Assembly (NCBI RefSeq): GCF_025854275.1
Contig: NZ_CP107567.1
Span: 7,316,001 to 7,380,000 of the forward strand
DNA: 64,000 nucleotides
Origin: Streptomyces peucetius
GTDB lineage: Bacteria; Actinomycetota; Actinomycetes; Streptomycetales; Streptomycetaceae
Direction of reading: 5' to 3'
The notes below the pieces were generated by a model that worked only from the letters and a program-made list of their open reading frames with translations, ran no database searches and was not told the origin of the DNA. Numbering within the stretch: position 1 is the stretch's first letter; every line of letters starts with the position of its first letter. Shown one piece after another: positions 42,974-52,482 of this stretch. A program made the position numbers and the translations under genes.

Positions 42974-44313
42974 TTGTTCTGCTGCTTCCACTCGGCCTGC
43001 GCCTCGTTCAGCTGCTCGGCGAGCGTGTCGAGGAAGTCCTTCGCGGACATCTTGCCGAGCAGCACCTTCTGGAAGCCCGGCTCGTTCTCGGCCTTGGAGA
43101 TGGTGTTCCAGTCGGGCAGGTAGTACGGCAGCTGCACGATCTTCGTCGTACCGCTGAACAGCGCCTCGGCCGCCAGCTTGGTGGGCTCCGCCTTCTGCAC
43201 CCACGGGTCCTTCGCCGCGTCGGTGTGGGCGGGTATCGCGCCGGCCGACTCGTTCCACTTGCTGTTGGACTCGTGCGAGGCGGCGAACTCGATGAACTTC
43301 CAGGCCGCGGCCTTGTTCTTGCTGGACTTGAACAGGCCGAGCCCGTCGACCGGGTTGGAGACCTGCACCCGCGTCCCGTCCTCCGCCGTGGGGAGCGGAA
43401 TGCCGCGGAACTTCTCCGTGCCCAGCGCCTTCACATGGTCCTTGTAGGAGCCGAGGTTGTGGTTGAGCATGCCGATCTCGCCGCTGTCCCACTGGGCGAC
43501 CATCTTGGTGAAGTCGTTGTTCACATCGGCGGCCGGGGTGTTCTTCTTGAAGAGGGCCGCGTACTTCTCCAGCGCCGCCACGTTCTTCGGGTCGTTGACG
43601 GTGGTGCGGTCGCCGTTCCAGAAGGTGTCGATCCCGCTCTGGCCGTACATCGCGTCCAGCGCCTGGGCGATGGAACCGGCGCCGCCGCGGATCGTGTACC
43701 CGAAGCGGTTCTTGTCCTTGGCGGTCAGCCGGTCGGCGGCAGTGTAGAACTTCGACCAGGTGGTCGGCGCCTGAAGGCCCGCCTCCTTGAAGAGGTCGGT
43801 GCGGTAGTACAGCACACCGTTGCTGGCGGAGGTCGGCACCGTGAACATACGGTCCTGGCCGCCCGCGGCCTTCACGCTCTCCACCATGCCGGCGTTCAGC
43901 TTGCCGTCGAGGGAGCTCGCGGCGATGCGCTCGTCGAGGGGCTCCAGCGCGCCCTGGGCGGCGATCCCGGCCAGCATCGCGGCTCCGACACCGCCGACGT
44001 CGGGCAGGCCGCCGCCCTGGATGGCGGTGTCGTACTTGGACTGGACCTCGGTCGAGGCGACGCCGACATAGTCGACCTTGATCTCCGGGTGCTTCTTCTC
44101 GAAGTCGGCGATGATCGCCTTCCACACATCGGTGCGGACACCGCCGTTGTTGTCCCAGAAGGTGATCTCGCCCTTGCCGGAGCCCTCGTCGCCCTTGTCT
44201 CCGGCGGCTCCGCCACCGCCGTCGCCGCAGGCGGTTGCGGTCAGCGCGAGGACCGAGGCCAGAGCGAGGACACCGGCGGCTCTGCCGTGTCCTGACCGGA
44301 AGATGTTCATCAT
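42970..44313 (-). CDS. Sugar ABC transporter substrate-binding lipoprotein
   Basis: A 447-residue extracellular solute-binding protein family 1 lipoprotein: signal ending in the lipobox LTATAC (about Cys29) and glycine-rich linker, then ITFWDNNGGVRTDVWKAIIADFEKKHPEIKV, typical of the family. Starts at the first of two adjacent ATGs, overlapping the GH43 stop as ATGA. It captures the oligosaccharide, probably pectin- or rhamnogalacturonan-derived, for the MalF/MalG pair at the head of the operon. No ATPase gene is present; a shared MsiK-type ATPase elsewhere is the norm in Streptomyces. Confidence 0.9.
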   Translation of the reverse strand: MMNIFRSGHGRAAGVLALASVLALTATACGDGGGGAAGDKGDEGSGKGEITFWDNNGGVRTDVWKAIIADFEKKHPEIKVDYVGVASTEVQSKYDTAIQGGGLPDVGGVGAAMLAGIAAQGALEPLDERIAASSLDGKLNAGMVESVKAAGGQDRMFTVPTSASNGVLYYRTDLFKEAGLQAPTTWSKFYTAADRLTAKDKNRFGYTIRGGAGSIAQALDAMYGQSGIDTFWNGDRTTVNDPKNVAALEKYAALFKKNTPAADVNNDFTKMVAQWDSGEIGMLNHNLGSYKDHVKALGTEKFRGIPLPTAEDGTRVQVSNPVDGLGLFKSSKNKAAAWKFIEFAASHESNSKWNESAGAIPAHTDAAKDPWVQKAEPTKLAAEALFSGTTKIVQLPYYLPDWNTISKAENEPGFQKVLLGKMSAKDFLDTLAEQLNEAQAEWKQQNK

Positions 44314-45914
44314 CGGCTCATTTCTGCTGGTACGGATGTGCGGGGTGTGCGGGGTGTGCGTGGTGCGTGCACGGGTGTGATGCGGAACCGGGTGAAGGTC
44401 GCGGCGCCGGCGTGACCCGTCGCCGCGGGCCCGTCGCCCGGCGCGGCGGCGAACAGGCCGAGGAGGGCGCCGACCCAGCGCCACGGGGCAGCGGTGAAAA
44501 CCTGGCCGGACGGCAGTAACCCGGTGTCCGGCGCGCCGGGCACCGCGGCCGAGAACCGGCACCGGGCCCCCGGCCCGACCTCGATCCGCAGCCGTGCCCG
44601 TCCACGGGGCGCCGGGCGCCGGTGTGCGGCGTCCCGTTCCGCGTCCGCCGTGGCCTCGGCGAACCGGTGCACCAGATGCACCGCACCGTCGGCCGCCCGC
44701 TCGAGACCGATCCAGCAGAACGCGTCACCGAGCACGGCGAGTCCGGCCCGTGCCCCCGGCTCCTCGCTGTCCAGGCGCAGTTCGACCTCGACGACGGCCT
44801 CGTCGCCCGGCAGCCGCTGGGTGAGAACGTGCGGCAGCCTGCGCAGATCGTGCGCGTCGTCGCCGCGTACGCACGTCAGCCGCAGACCGTCGCCCGAGTG
44901 CAGCGTCACCCAGCCGTCCCCCGGATTGGCCGCCCACTGCCACTGGCGGCCGTGGCGCCCGCCGGGAAACGCGTCGTCGGTGGCCGGCGCGCACCGGGGC
45001 TGCCGGGGCAGATCGGGCTTGGGGTGGCGGAGCACGGGCGAGCCGTCCTCGCCGAGCACGGGCCAGCCGTCGTCGTCCCACTGCATCGGCTGGAGATGGA
45101 CCACTCGCCCGTACGCGCCGCGCTCCTGGAAGTGCAGGAACCAGTCCTCGCCGTACCGGGTCCGCACCCAGCCGCCCTGGTGGGGGCCGTTGACGGGGGT
45201 GGTCCCCTGTTCGAGCACGACGCGCTCCTCGTAGGGACCGAAGAAGTCACGGGAGCGCAGGGCGCCCTGCCAGCCGGTCGCGACTCCTCCGGCGGGAGCG
45301 AGGATCCAGAACCACCCGTCGTGCCGGTACAGCTTCGGGCCCTCGAGGGTGAACCAGCCGGGAAGTGCGTCACCGTCGACGACGGTCCGGCCGCCGTCGA
45401 GCAGCGCGCTGCCGTCGGGGCGCATGCGGTGCCCGGTGAGCCGGTTCTTGATGCCGGAGCGGGACCTGGCCCACGCGTGCACGAGGTACGCCTCGCCGGT
45501 CTCCTCGTCCCACAGCGGACAGGGGTCGATCAGCCCCCTGCCCTCCTTCACCAGGTGCGGGCGGCTCCAGCCCTTCCTGATGTCGGGCGAGCTGATCTGC
45601 CAGATGCCGTGATCGGGGTCGCCCCAGAAGATCCAGAAGCGGCCGTCGTGGTGCCGGATCGAGGGCGCCCACACCCCGCCGTCGTGCCGGGGAGCGGTGA
45701 ACGCGGCCGCCGGTTCCAGGCTTTCCAGCGCGTGCCCCACCAGGCTCCAGTTGACCAGGTCGCGGGAGTGCAGCAGCGGCAGTCCCGGGGCCCGGCCGAA
45801 GCTGGACGCCGTGAGATAGAAGTCGTCGCCGACCGCGACGACGTCGGGGTCGGACCAGTCCGCGTTCAGCACCGGATTGCGGTACGTCCCGTCGCCGAGG
45901 TCTCCGGTGATCAC
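44310..45914 (-). CDS. Glycoside hydrolase family 43 protein
   Basis: A 534-residue intracellular (no signal peptide) enzyme. The five-bladed propeller shows NPVLNADWSDPDVV (catalytic base Asp22), GLIDPCPLWDEETGEAYLVHAW and FTLEGPKLYRHDGWFWI (catalytic acid Glu). A C-terminal beta sandwich (about 340-534, GWVTLHSGDGLRLT, FRITPVHAP) is typical of larger GH43 proteins. Family activities include xylosidase, arabinofuranosidase and galactosidase on imported side-chain oligosaccharides. GTG start in a GTGA overlap. Confidence 0.88.
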   Translation of the reverse strand: MITGDLGDGTYRNPVLNADWSDPDVVAVGDDFYLTASSFGRAPGLPLLHSRDLVNWSLVGHALESLEPAAAFTAPRHDGGVWAPSIRHHDGRFWIFWGDPDHGIWQISSPDIRKGWSRPHLVKEGRGLIDPCPLWDEETGEAYLVHAWARSRSGIKNRLTGHRMRPDGSALLDGGRTVVDGDALPGWFTLEGPKLYRHDGWFWILAPAGGVATGWQGALRSRDFFGPYEERVVLEQGTTPVNGPHQGGWVRTRYGEDWFLHFQERGAYGRVVHLQPMQWDDDGWPVLGEDGSPVLRHPKPDLPRQPRCAPATDDAFPGGRHGRQWQWAANPGDGWVTLHSGDGLRLTCVRGDDAHDLRRLPHVLTQRLPGDEAVVEVELRLDSEEPGARAGLAVLGDAFCWIGLERAADGAVHLVHRFAEATADAERDAAHRRPAPRGRARLRIEVGPGARCRFSAAVPGAPDTGLLPSGQVFTAAPWRWVGALLGLFAAAPGDGPAATGHAGAATFTRFRITPVHAPRTPRTPRTSVPAEMSR

Positions 45915-46750
45915 GCGGTCACCGCCTTGCGGACCAGCGCCGCCGCGCCCGCACGGTCCAGACGCCCGTCGGCGACCACGGTCACCACACGGCGCACCGC
46001 GGTCTCCCCGGGCGCGATCGGCAGCCGCTCGCCGTGCGCCAGCGACGAACCCACCCCGGGGTACTCGGCGGCCCGGACGAACCACGGATCCTCGCGGGTG
46101 CGCCCGGTCGCCCCGGCGAACACCAGCGTCCAGTCCGCGCCGGCGAGCGCCAGCCAGTCGGCGCGCCCGCCGTGCGCGGCGGTCTCGCCGTCGGCGTGCG
46201 CCGTGAAGACCGCCGGGGGCGACGGCTCCTTCGGTGCCCGCCAGAAGAAGCCGCCGTACGCGGCGCCCGGCCGTCCGTTGGTGGCCGGGCTGCCGACGGA
46301 CAGATCCGTCCCTGCCGTGTTGGTCAGGGAGAAGGTGAGGTCCAGGGCCCACGCCGTGTCGGTCAGCGCGGTGACCGCGACCGTGCGGTGCTCCCGCAGC
46401 AGGGTGCGCTCACCGGCGACCCAGCTCAGCTCCTCGACGAAGCCGTCCCTGTCGCACAGCTTGAACCCGGTGTGCCGCTGTTCCCCGTGGTTGTCGAGTT
46501 CGGTCGGACCGCTGCCGCGCACGAAGGTGCGCCCGCCCCAGAAGTTGTGCCCCGCCACGTCCGGCACCGCGACCGACACACCCACATGGTGCCGGTGGTC
46601 CAGCGGCCTCAGCTCGGTGACCGGCACACCGCCGAGCGTGGTGAGCGGATGGAGATACGGCCGCGGGGAGGAGCGGCGGTCCATGTCGGGCAGGAAGGTG
46701 TAACGCGCGACGGGGCGTCCGGAGCAGCAGAGTGTGATCGTGTCGGTCAT
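45911..46750 (-). CDS. DUF6807 (PmoA-like) family protein
   Basis: A 279-residue protein with the family landmarks RPYLHPLTTLGGVPVTELRPLDHRHHVGVSV, HNFWGGRTFVRG and GRPGAAYGGFFWRAP. Proteins of this family often sit beside Gfo/Idh oxidoreductases in sugar operons, as here, and their role is unknown; the name PmoA is a historical misnomer. No signal peptide. Coupled on both sides by 4-base overlaps. Confidence 0.8.
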   Translation of the reverse strand: MTDTITLCCSGRPVARYTFLPDMDRRSSPRPYLHPLTTLGGVPVTELRPLDHRHHVGVSVAVPDVAGHNFWGGRTFVRGSGPTELDNHGEQRHTGFKLCDRDGFVEELSWVAGERTLLREHRTVAVTALTDTAWALDLTFSLTNTAGTDLSVGSPATNGRPGAAYGGFFWRAPKEPSPPAVFTAHADGETAAHGGRADWLALAGADWTLVFAGATGRTREDPWFVRAAEYPGVGSSLAHGERLPIAPGETAVRRVVTVVADGRLDRAGAAALVRKAVTA

Positions 46751-47910
46751 GATGCGGCGACCTCCGCGGGACGCGCCCAGGGGGCGCCGAGTTCGGAGTA
46801 GAGACGCAGGGACGTGGCGCCGGCGGCGACCAGCGCGTCGACGCCCGGGACCACCCGCCGCGGTGCGCCGCCGTCCTGGGCGAAGTGCCATGCGGACGGC
46901 GGAAGTTCCACCGGGTCGGGTGCCGTGCGGACGGCCTCCACGACGCGCATGAAGGCGCCGCAGACCTCGGGCGGCGCGAGCAGGGCGGCGCCTTCCGTCA
47001 GATGCCGGACGAGGTTCTCCAGCAGGTCGGTCCTGCCGTGGACACTCTCCTCCGGGCCGTGTCCGGTCCGTTGCAGCAGCACCTGGTCCTGCTTGTACCA
47101 GAAGGTGATCCGGCCCCGGGTGCCGTGCACCATGACGTACGGCTCGGCGGCGGCCTTGGCGCACAGGGTCGCCGCCACGGTGACCCGCCCGCCGCGCGCC
47201 GTCGTGACCCGGACGCAGGAGGTGTCGTCGGACTCGACGGCGTTGGCCCGGAACAGCTCGGTCTCGACGCGTGCCACGTCCTCGGCGCGCGTGCTGCCCG
47301 CCAGCGCCAGTGCCGTCGACACCGCGTGGGCGAGCGGGTTCGTCAGGACCCCGTCGACCACGTCGACGCCGTCGAGCCGGCGGCGGCCCGCCCAGGGCGA
47401 GCGCCGGAAGTACGCCTCGTCGCGCACCCACGCCCCCGCCGCCCCGATGCCGCGCACGTCGCCGATCGCGCCGTCGTCGAGGAGCGAACGGATCGCGGGC
47501 AGCGCGTGCGAACCCAGCGCCTGGAACCCGATCTGACAGGCCGCCCCCGCCGCCGCGACCCCGTCGGCCATCCGCCGGAACTCCGCGTACGAGGGGGCCG
47601 GTGGCTTCTCCAGCAGCAGGTGCGCACCGCGCCGGGCGGCCACCAGGGCCAGGTCCGTGTGCGTCTGGATCGGGGTGCAGACGACCGCGATCCGGGCGCC
47701 GGTGGAGGCCAGCAGCGAGTCGAGGTCCGGCGACTGCTCGGCGCCGGGGAAGCCGTCGAGCTCCTGCGGGCCGAGCGGCCGGACGTCGCAGACCCCGGCC
47801 AGCCGCACCAGCCCCCGCCGTTGCAGGCGCGCGATGTTCGCCAGGTGGTGGCCGCCGTGGCCACGGGCGCCGACGAGCACCACGGGCAGCGGTTCGCGTA
47901 CGGTGCTCAT
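46747..47910 (-). CDS. Gfo/Idh/MocA-family oxidoreductase
   Basis: A 387-residue NAD(P)-dependent oxidoreductase. Rossmann start VVLVGARGHGGHHLANIARL, the VCTPIQTHTDLALVAARRGAHLLLEKPPAP segment with the family EKP motif, and a C-terminal alpha/beta dimer domain. It probably oxidises or isomerises a pyranose from the imported oligosaccharide, working with the DUF6807 partner. ATGA overlap with the permease gene. Confidence 0.9.
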   Translation of the reverse strand: MSTVREPLPVVLVGARGHGGHHLANIARLQRRGLVRLAGVCDVRPLGPQELDGFPGAEQSPDLDSLLASTGARIAVVCTPIQTHTDLALVAARRGAHLLLEKPPAPSYAEFRRMADGVAAAGAACQIGFQALGSHALPAIRSLLDDGAIGDVRGIGAAGAWVRDEAYFRRSPWAGRRRLDGVDVVDGVLTNPLAHAVSTALALAGSTRAEDVARVETELFRANAVESDDTSCVRVTTARGGRVTVAATLCAKAAAEPYVMVHGTRGRITFWYKQDQVLLQRTGHGPEESVHGRTDLLENLVRHLTEGAALLAPPEVCGAFMRVVEAVRTAPDPVELPPSAWHFAQDGGAPRRVVPGVDALVAAGATSLRLYSELGAPWARPAEVAAS

Positions 47911-48809
47911 CCCTTCACCGCCCCTGCGCTGAAGCCGGTGATCAGCCACTTCTGGATGAACGCGAACACGATCACCACGGGGACGGCGGCGATGACCCCG
48001 CCCGCAGCCAGCGCGCCGAGGTCGACGCTGTCCGCGCCCATCAGGGTGTTGAGACCCACCGGGATGGTCTGCTTGTCCTGGTTGTTGAGGAACATCAGGG
48101 CGAACAGGAAGTGGTTCCAGGCATGCACGAACGCGAAGGACCCGACCGCGATCAGCCCCGGCCGCAACAGCGGGAGCACGACCACACGGAAGGCGCTGAA
48201 CCGGTTGCAGCCGTCCACCCAGGCCGCCTCCTCCAGGGAGTACGGCACGTTCTTGATGAACCCGCTGATGAGGATCATCGACAGCGGCAGCTGGAAGACG
48301 GTCTCCGCGATGATGATGCTGCCCAGCGAGTTGATCATCCGCAGGCTCGCGAAGATCTCGAAGAGCGGGACCAGCAGCAGCGCGCCCGGCACGAACTGGG
48401 AGCACAGCAGGGCCAGCATGAAGCCCTTCTTCAGGCGGAAGTCGAAGCGGGCGAGCGCGTAGCCGCCGGCCAGGGCGACCACCGTGGTCATCACGAGGAC
48501 GGCGAGACCGGTGAGAAGGCTGTTCTGGAAGTAGACGGCGAAGCTGCGCTCGGTCCACACCTTCACGAAGTGCTCGCCGGTCATCGGCCACGGCACCAGC
48601 GAGGTGGACCCGGAGGGCCGTACGGCGAAGAGCAGGATCCAGTAGAAGGGGACGAGCGTGAAGAGGAGATAGACGCCGAGCGGCAGATAGATCTGCCACC
48701 GCGGCACCTCGTCCCAGGCACGCCGGCGGCGCCCCGGGGCGGGCGGCGGTGCGGGAGCGGCCGCCTCGGGTGCGGGGGAACGGGTGCACGTGGCCGCAGT
48801 GGTGATCAC
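47907..48809 (-). CDS. Carbohydrate ABC transporter permease (MalG type)
   Basis: A 300-residue permease with six predicted membrane helices. The proline/alanine-rich cytoplasmic N-terminus is followed by WQIYLPLGVYLLFTLVPFYWILL. The EAA loop is EEAAWVDGCNRFSAF...LPLLRPG, and the tail ends QKWLITGFSAGAVKG. GTG start in a GTGA overlap with the MalF-type gene. Confidence 0.92.
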   Translation of the reverse strand: MITTAATCTRSPAPEAAAPAPPPAPGRRRRAWDEVPRWQIYLPLGVYLLFTLVPFYWILLFAVRPSGSTSLVPWPMTGEHFVKVWTERSFAVYFQNSLLTGLAVLVMTTVVALAGGYALARFDFRLKKGFMLALLCSQFVPGALLLVPLFEIFASLRMINSLGSIIIAETVFQLPLSMILISGFIKNVPYSLEEAAWVDGCNRFSAFRVVVLPLLRPGLIAVGSFAFVHAWNHFLFALMFLNNQDKQTIPVGLNTLMGADSVDLGALAAGGVIAAVPVVIVFAFIQKWLITGFSAGAVKG

Positions 48810-49756
48810 TTGTTCTCGCCTCCGAACTTGCTCAGGCGCAGATAGACCATCGAGAAGAAGAGCAGAATCACGAACGCCACCGTCGTCAGTGCCGACGCGT
48901 AGCCGAAGTCGTGGGCGTCGACGCTGGTGTTGGCGATGTAGAGCGGCAGCGTGGTGGTCTCGCCGGCCGGTCCGCCGCCGGTGAGGGTGTAGAGCAGGTC
49001 GACGTTGTTGAACTCCCACACCGCCCGCAGCAGTGTGGAGAGGATGATCGCGTCCTTCAGGTGCGGCAGTGTGATGTGCAGGAACTGCCGCAGCCGGCTC
49101 GCACCGTCCACCTCGGCCGCCTCGTACAGGTCCTTGGGCACGGACTGGAGGTCGGCGAGGATGAGGATCGCGAAGAACGGCACGCCGCGCCACAGATCGG
49201 CGACGATCACCGCGGGGAAGACGGTCGCGGTGTCGGAGAGCCACGAGGTGCCGTACTCGCCGATGCCGAGGTCCGCCAGGTAACGGGTGAGGCCGGTCTG
49301 GGAGTTGTAGAGCAGCACCCAGATCGCGGAGGTCAGCACCCCGGAGACGGCCCACGGCGAGAACACCAGCGCCCGGCCGAGCGCCCGGCCGGCGAAGGTC
49401 TGATTGATGATCAGCGCGAGCGCCAGCCCGAACAGCAGCTGCAGGCTCACCTCGACCACGACCCACTTGAGGCTGAAGGTCAGGGTGTCCCAGAACTGCG
49501 GGTCGTCCGTGAAGATCGTCGTGAAGTTCGAGAGCCCGGCGAAGCCGTTGCGCCACGGCTTGGTCGGGTTGTACTCCTGCAGGCTGTAGTAGAAGACGCT
49601 CAGCACCGGGTACGCGATGAAACCGAGCAACAGCAGCCCGGCGGGAGCGATCAGCAGATACGGCAGCCGGCGCGGGACCGCTCCCGTGCGGCGGCCGGGC
49701 GCTCCGGGACGCCGGGTCGGCGGCCCTGGCGATTTCTGCGCCACAGCTTGGGCCAT
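48806..49756 (-). CDS. Carbohydrate ABC transporter permease (MalF type)
   Basis: A 316-residue permease. Six membrane segments, start PYLLIAPAGLLLLGFIAYPVL, EAA loop YEAAEVDGASRLRQF...TLPHL. First gene of the nine-gene pectin unit. A LacI-type operator lies 24-35 bases before its start. With the MalG-type protein it forms the membrane channel; the binding protein is at 42970. Confidence 0.92.
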   Translation of the reverse strand: MAQAVAQKSPGPPTRRPGAPGRRTGAVPRRLPYLLIAPAGLLLLGFIAYPVLSVFYYSLQEYNPTKPWRNGFAGLSNFTTIFTDDPQFWDTLTFSLKWVVVEVSLQLLFGLALALIINQTFAGRALGRALVFSPWAVSGVLTSAIWVLLYNSQTGLTRYLADLGIGEYGTSWLSDTATVFPAVIVADLWRGVPFFAILILADLQSVPKDLYEAAEVDGASRLRQFLHITLPHLKDAIILSTLLRAVWEFNNVDLLYTLTGGGPAGETTTLPLYIANTSVDAHDFGYASALTTVAFVILLFFSMVYLRLSKFGGENK

Positions 49757-49779
49757 GACTGCATCTCCGATCTGGTGGT

Positions 49780-49791
49780 AAGCGCTTTCTC
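49780..49791. promoter_or_regulatory. LacI-family operator of the pectin operon
   Basis: AAGCGCTTTCTC with the palindromic core AAGCGCTT, in context GGTAAGCGCTTTCT, immediately upstream of the first permease gene. It shares AAGCGCTTTCT with the operator at 9187-9200. Confidence 0.7.
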
Positions 49792-49837
49792 GGACGCTGT
49801 GCGGATGGAGGGCGAAGGGGTGGGGCGGGGGTGGGTC

Positions 49838-51562
49838 TCAGCCCGCGTACGGGTCCGGGATGTCACCGGGCCTGGCCAGGAACGCGAAGTCGCATCCCGT
49901 GTCGGCCTGCGTGACCTGCTCGCTGTAGAGGGCTCCGTAGCCGCGCTCGTAACGGGCCGGCGGTGGCGTCCACTCGGACCTGCGCCGCTCCAGCTCCGCG
50001 TCGGACACCTCGAGACGCAGCGACCGCGCCCCGACGTCGAGCGTGATCAGATCCCCGGTGCGGACCAGGGCCAGCGGCCCGCCCACGTACGACTCGGGCG
50101 CGACGTGCAGCACGCACGTGCCGTAACTGGTGCCGCTCATCCGGGCGTCGGAGATCCGGACCATGTCCCGTACCCCCTGCTTGAGCAGGTGGTCGGGCAG
50201 CGGCAGCATCCCGTACTCCGGCATGCCGGGCCCGCCCTTCGGGCCCGCGTTCTGCAGGACCAGCACATGGTTCGCGGTGATACCGAGCGACGGGTCGTCG
50301 ATGGTGCGCTGCATCGTCCGGTAGTCCGGGAACACCACGGCCGGTCCCGTGTGCTTCAGCAGCCCCGGGTCGGCGGCGATGTGCTTGATGACCGCTCCGC
50401 CCGGGCAGAGATTGCCCCGCAGGACCGCGACCCCGCCCTCGGCCGCGACCGGGTTGTCACGGGTGCGGATGACGTCGTCGTTGTGCACCCGCGCGCCCTC
50501 GAGCTGCTCGCGCAGCGTGGTATGGGCGACGGTCGGCCGGTCCAGGTGCAGCAGGTCGCGGATGCGGGACAGGAAGCCGGGCAGGCCGCCCGCGAAGTGG
50601 AAGTCCTCCATCAGATAAGGGCCGCCGCCGGGGCGGACGTTGGCGAGCACCGGCACCGTCCGGGCGATCCGGTCGAAGTCGTCCAGGTCGAGGCGCACCC
50701 CTGCGCGCCCCGCCATGGCGATCAGATGGATGACGGCGTTGGTGGAGCCGCCGAGACCGAGGACCGTGGTCACCGCGTCCTCGAACGCCTCCCTGGTCAG
50801 GATGTGCGACAGCCGCAGGTCTCGGCGCACCAGCTCCACGATCCGCATCCCCGAGGCCGCGGCCATCCGGTCGTGGCCGGAGTCCACCGCGGGAATCGAC
50901 GAGGCGCCGGGGACGGTCACGCCGAGCGCCTCCGCGGCGGCGGTCAGCGTGGCGGCGGTGCCCATGGTCATGCAGGTGCCGGGGGAGCGGGCCAGCCCGG
51001 CCTCCAGCTCGCTCATCTCGCAGTCGCCGATGAGCCCGGCCCGCTTGTCGTCCCAGTACTTCCACATGTCCGTGCCGGAGCCCAGCACCTCGCCCCGCCA
51101 GTGGCCCGGCAGCATCGGGCCCGCCGGCACGAAGACCGCCGGCAGACCGGCACTGGCGGCACCCATCAGCAGCGCCGGTGTCGTCTTGTCGCAGCCGCCC
51201 AGCAGCACCGCGCCGTCCACCGGGTAGGAGCGCAGCAGCTCCTCCGTCTCCATCGCCAGCATGTTGCGGTAGAGCATGGGCGTCGGCTTCTGGAACGTCT
51301 CCGACAGGGTGGAGACGGGGAACTCCAGCGGGAAACCGCCCGCCTGCCACACCCCGCGCTTCACGGCCTGCGCGCGGTCGCGCAGATGCACATGGCACGG
51401 GTTGATGTCTGACCAGGTGTTGAGGACGGCGATCACCGGCTTGCCCAGGTGCTCCTCGGGCAGATAGCCGAGCTGGCGGGTACGGGCCCGGTGGGAGAAC
51501 GAGCGCAGCCCGTCCGTCCCGTACCACTGGTGACTGCGCAACTGCTCGGGCCGCAGGGTCAT
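49838..51562 (-). CDS. IlvD/Edd-family sugar-acid dehydratase
   Basis: A 574-residue dehydratase. Cysteines likely to hold the iron-sulfur cluster occur in DINPCHVHL, LLGGCDKTTPA and SPGTCMTMGTA, and the C-terminal half has AAEGGVAVLRGNLCPGGAVIK and ISDARMSGTSYG. Length and neighbours fit L-arabonate/galactonate-type dehydratases more than IlvD of branched-chain synthesis. It would turn an aldonate or uronate derivative into a 2-keto-3-deoxy acid for the adjacent aldolase-like enzyme. ATGA overlap with that gene. Confidence 0.88.
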   Translation of the reverse strand: MTLRPEQLRSHQWYGTDGLRSFSHRARTRQLGYLPEEHLGKPVIAVLNTWSDINPCHVHLRDRAQAVKRGVWQAGGFPLEFPVSTLSETFQKPTPMLYRNMLAMETEELLRSYPVDGAVLLGGCDKTTPALLMGAASAGLPAVFVPAGPMLPGHWRGEVLGSGTDMWKYWDDKRAGLIGDCEMSELEAGLARSPGTCMTMGTAATLTAAAEALGVTVPGASSIPAVDSGHDRMAAASGMRIVELVRRDLRLSHILTREAFEDAVTTVLGLGGSTNAVIHLIAMAGRAGVRLDLDDFDRIARTVPVLANVRPGGGPYLMEDFHFAGGLPGFLSRIRDLLHLDRPTVAHTTLREQLEGARVHNDDVIRTRDNPVAAEGGVAVLRGNLCPGGAVIKHIAADPGLLKHTGPAVVFPDYRTMQRTIDDPSLGITANHVLVLQNAGPKGGPGMPEYGMLPLPDHLLKQGVRDMVRISDARMSGTSYGTCVLHVAPESYVGGPLALVRTGDLITLDVGARSLRLEVSDAELERRRSEWTPPPARYERGYGALYSEQVTQADTGCDFAFLARPGDIPDPYAG

Positions 51563-52482
51563 ACGGACCACCCGGCCACGAGCTCGGCGACCTCGGTACG
51601 GCGCCGGCCCGGCAGCAGGCTGCTCGGCGGGCGGACATCGCGGCGGCACAGGCCGAGCGAGGCCAGCGCCTCCTTGACCACCGTCACGTTGTCGGCGGAC
51701 CGCTGGGCGGCGCGCATCTCCTCGAGCGGCCGGATCTGCTCCCAGATCTTCATGGCGGCCGGATGGTCACCGGTGCGCAGCGCGGCGAGCATCCCCAGCG
51801 AGACGGACGGCGACACATTGACCAGCCCCGAGGTGAACCCGGTGGCGCCGGCGGAGAAGTACGAGGGTGCGTACAGCTCCGCGAGGCCCGCGATCCACAC
51901 GAAGCGCTCCATGCCGGCGTCCCGGGCGAAGGCGGCGAACCGCGCCGCGTCCGGAACCGCGTACTTCACTCCGATCACGTTGGGGCACAGCTCCCCGAGC
52001 TGCGCCATGCGCTCGCCCCGCAGATGCGGGTTGCGGACGTACGGCACGACCCCGAGTTCCGGAACGGCGTCCGCGATCGCCCGGTGGTAGTCCACCCAGC
52101 CGTCCTGCGACACATAGGGGTGCACGGGCTGATGCACCATCACCATCCGGGCGCCCGCGTCGCGCGCGTGCCGCGCGCCGGCGACCGCCGTCGGCAGGTC
52201 CAGGCCCACACCGGCGAGGACGACGGCCCGGCCGCCGGACTCCGCGACGGTCTCGACGGTCAGTTCGGTGACCGCGCGCCGCTCGCCGGGGCCGAGCGCG
52301 TAGTACTCGCCGGTGTTGCCGTTCGGGGTGAGCGTCCGCACGCCGCCGTCGAGCAGCCGGCGCACCAGTGTCCGGTACGCACCCGAGTCGACGGTGTCCT
52401 CCGCGGTGAAGGGGGTGACCGGGATGGCCACCACATCGGCGAGCGCCTCGCGCAGCAGGACGAAACCAGGATCGTCGCTCAT
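51559..52482 (-). CDS. DapA-family lyase/dehydratase (dihydrodipicolinate synthase superfamily)
   Basis: A 307-residue TIM barrel with GNTGEYYALGPGERRAV (substrate loop), GVVPYVRN (catalytic Tyr) and NVIGVKYAVPD (Schiff-base Lys). Members include 2-keto-3-deoxy-sugar-acid aldolases, 5-dehydro-4-deoxyglucarate dehydratases and related enzymes. Here it is sandwiched by 4-base overlaps between a GntR regulator and an IlvD-type dehydratase, so cleavage or dehydration of the dehydratase's product is the likely role. Confidence 0.87.
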   Translation of the reverse strand: MSDDPGFVLLREALADVVAIPVTPFTAEDTVDSGAYRTLVRRLLDGGVRTLTPNGNTGEYYALGPGERRAVTELTVETVAESGGRAVVLAGVGLDLPTAVAGARHARDAGARMVMVHQPVHPYVSQDGWVDYHRAIADAVPELGVVPYVRNPHLRGERMAQLGELCPNVIGVKYAVPDAARFAAFARDAGMERFVWIAGLAELYAPSYFSAGATGFTSGLVNVSPSVSLGMLAALRTGDHPAAMKIWEQIRPLEEMRAAQRSADNVTVVKEALASLGLCRRDVRPPSSLLPGRRRTEVAELVAGWSV

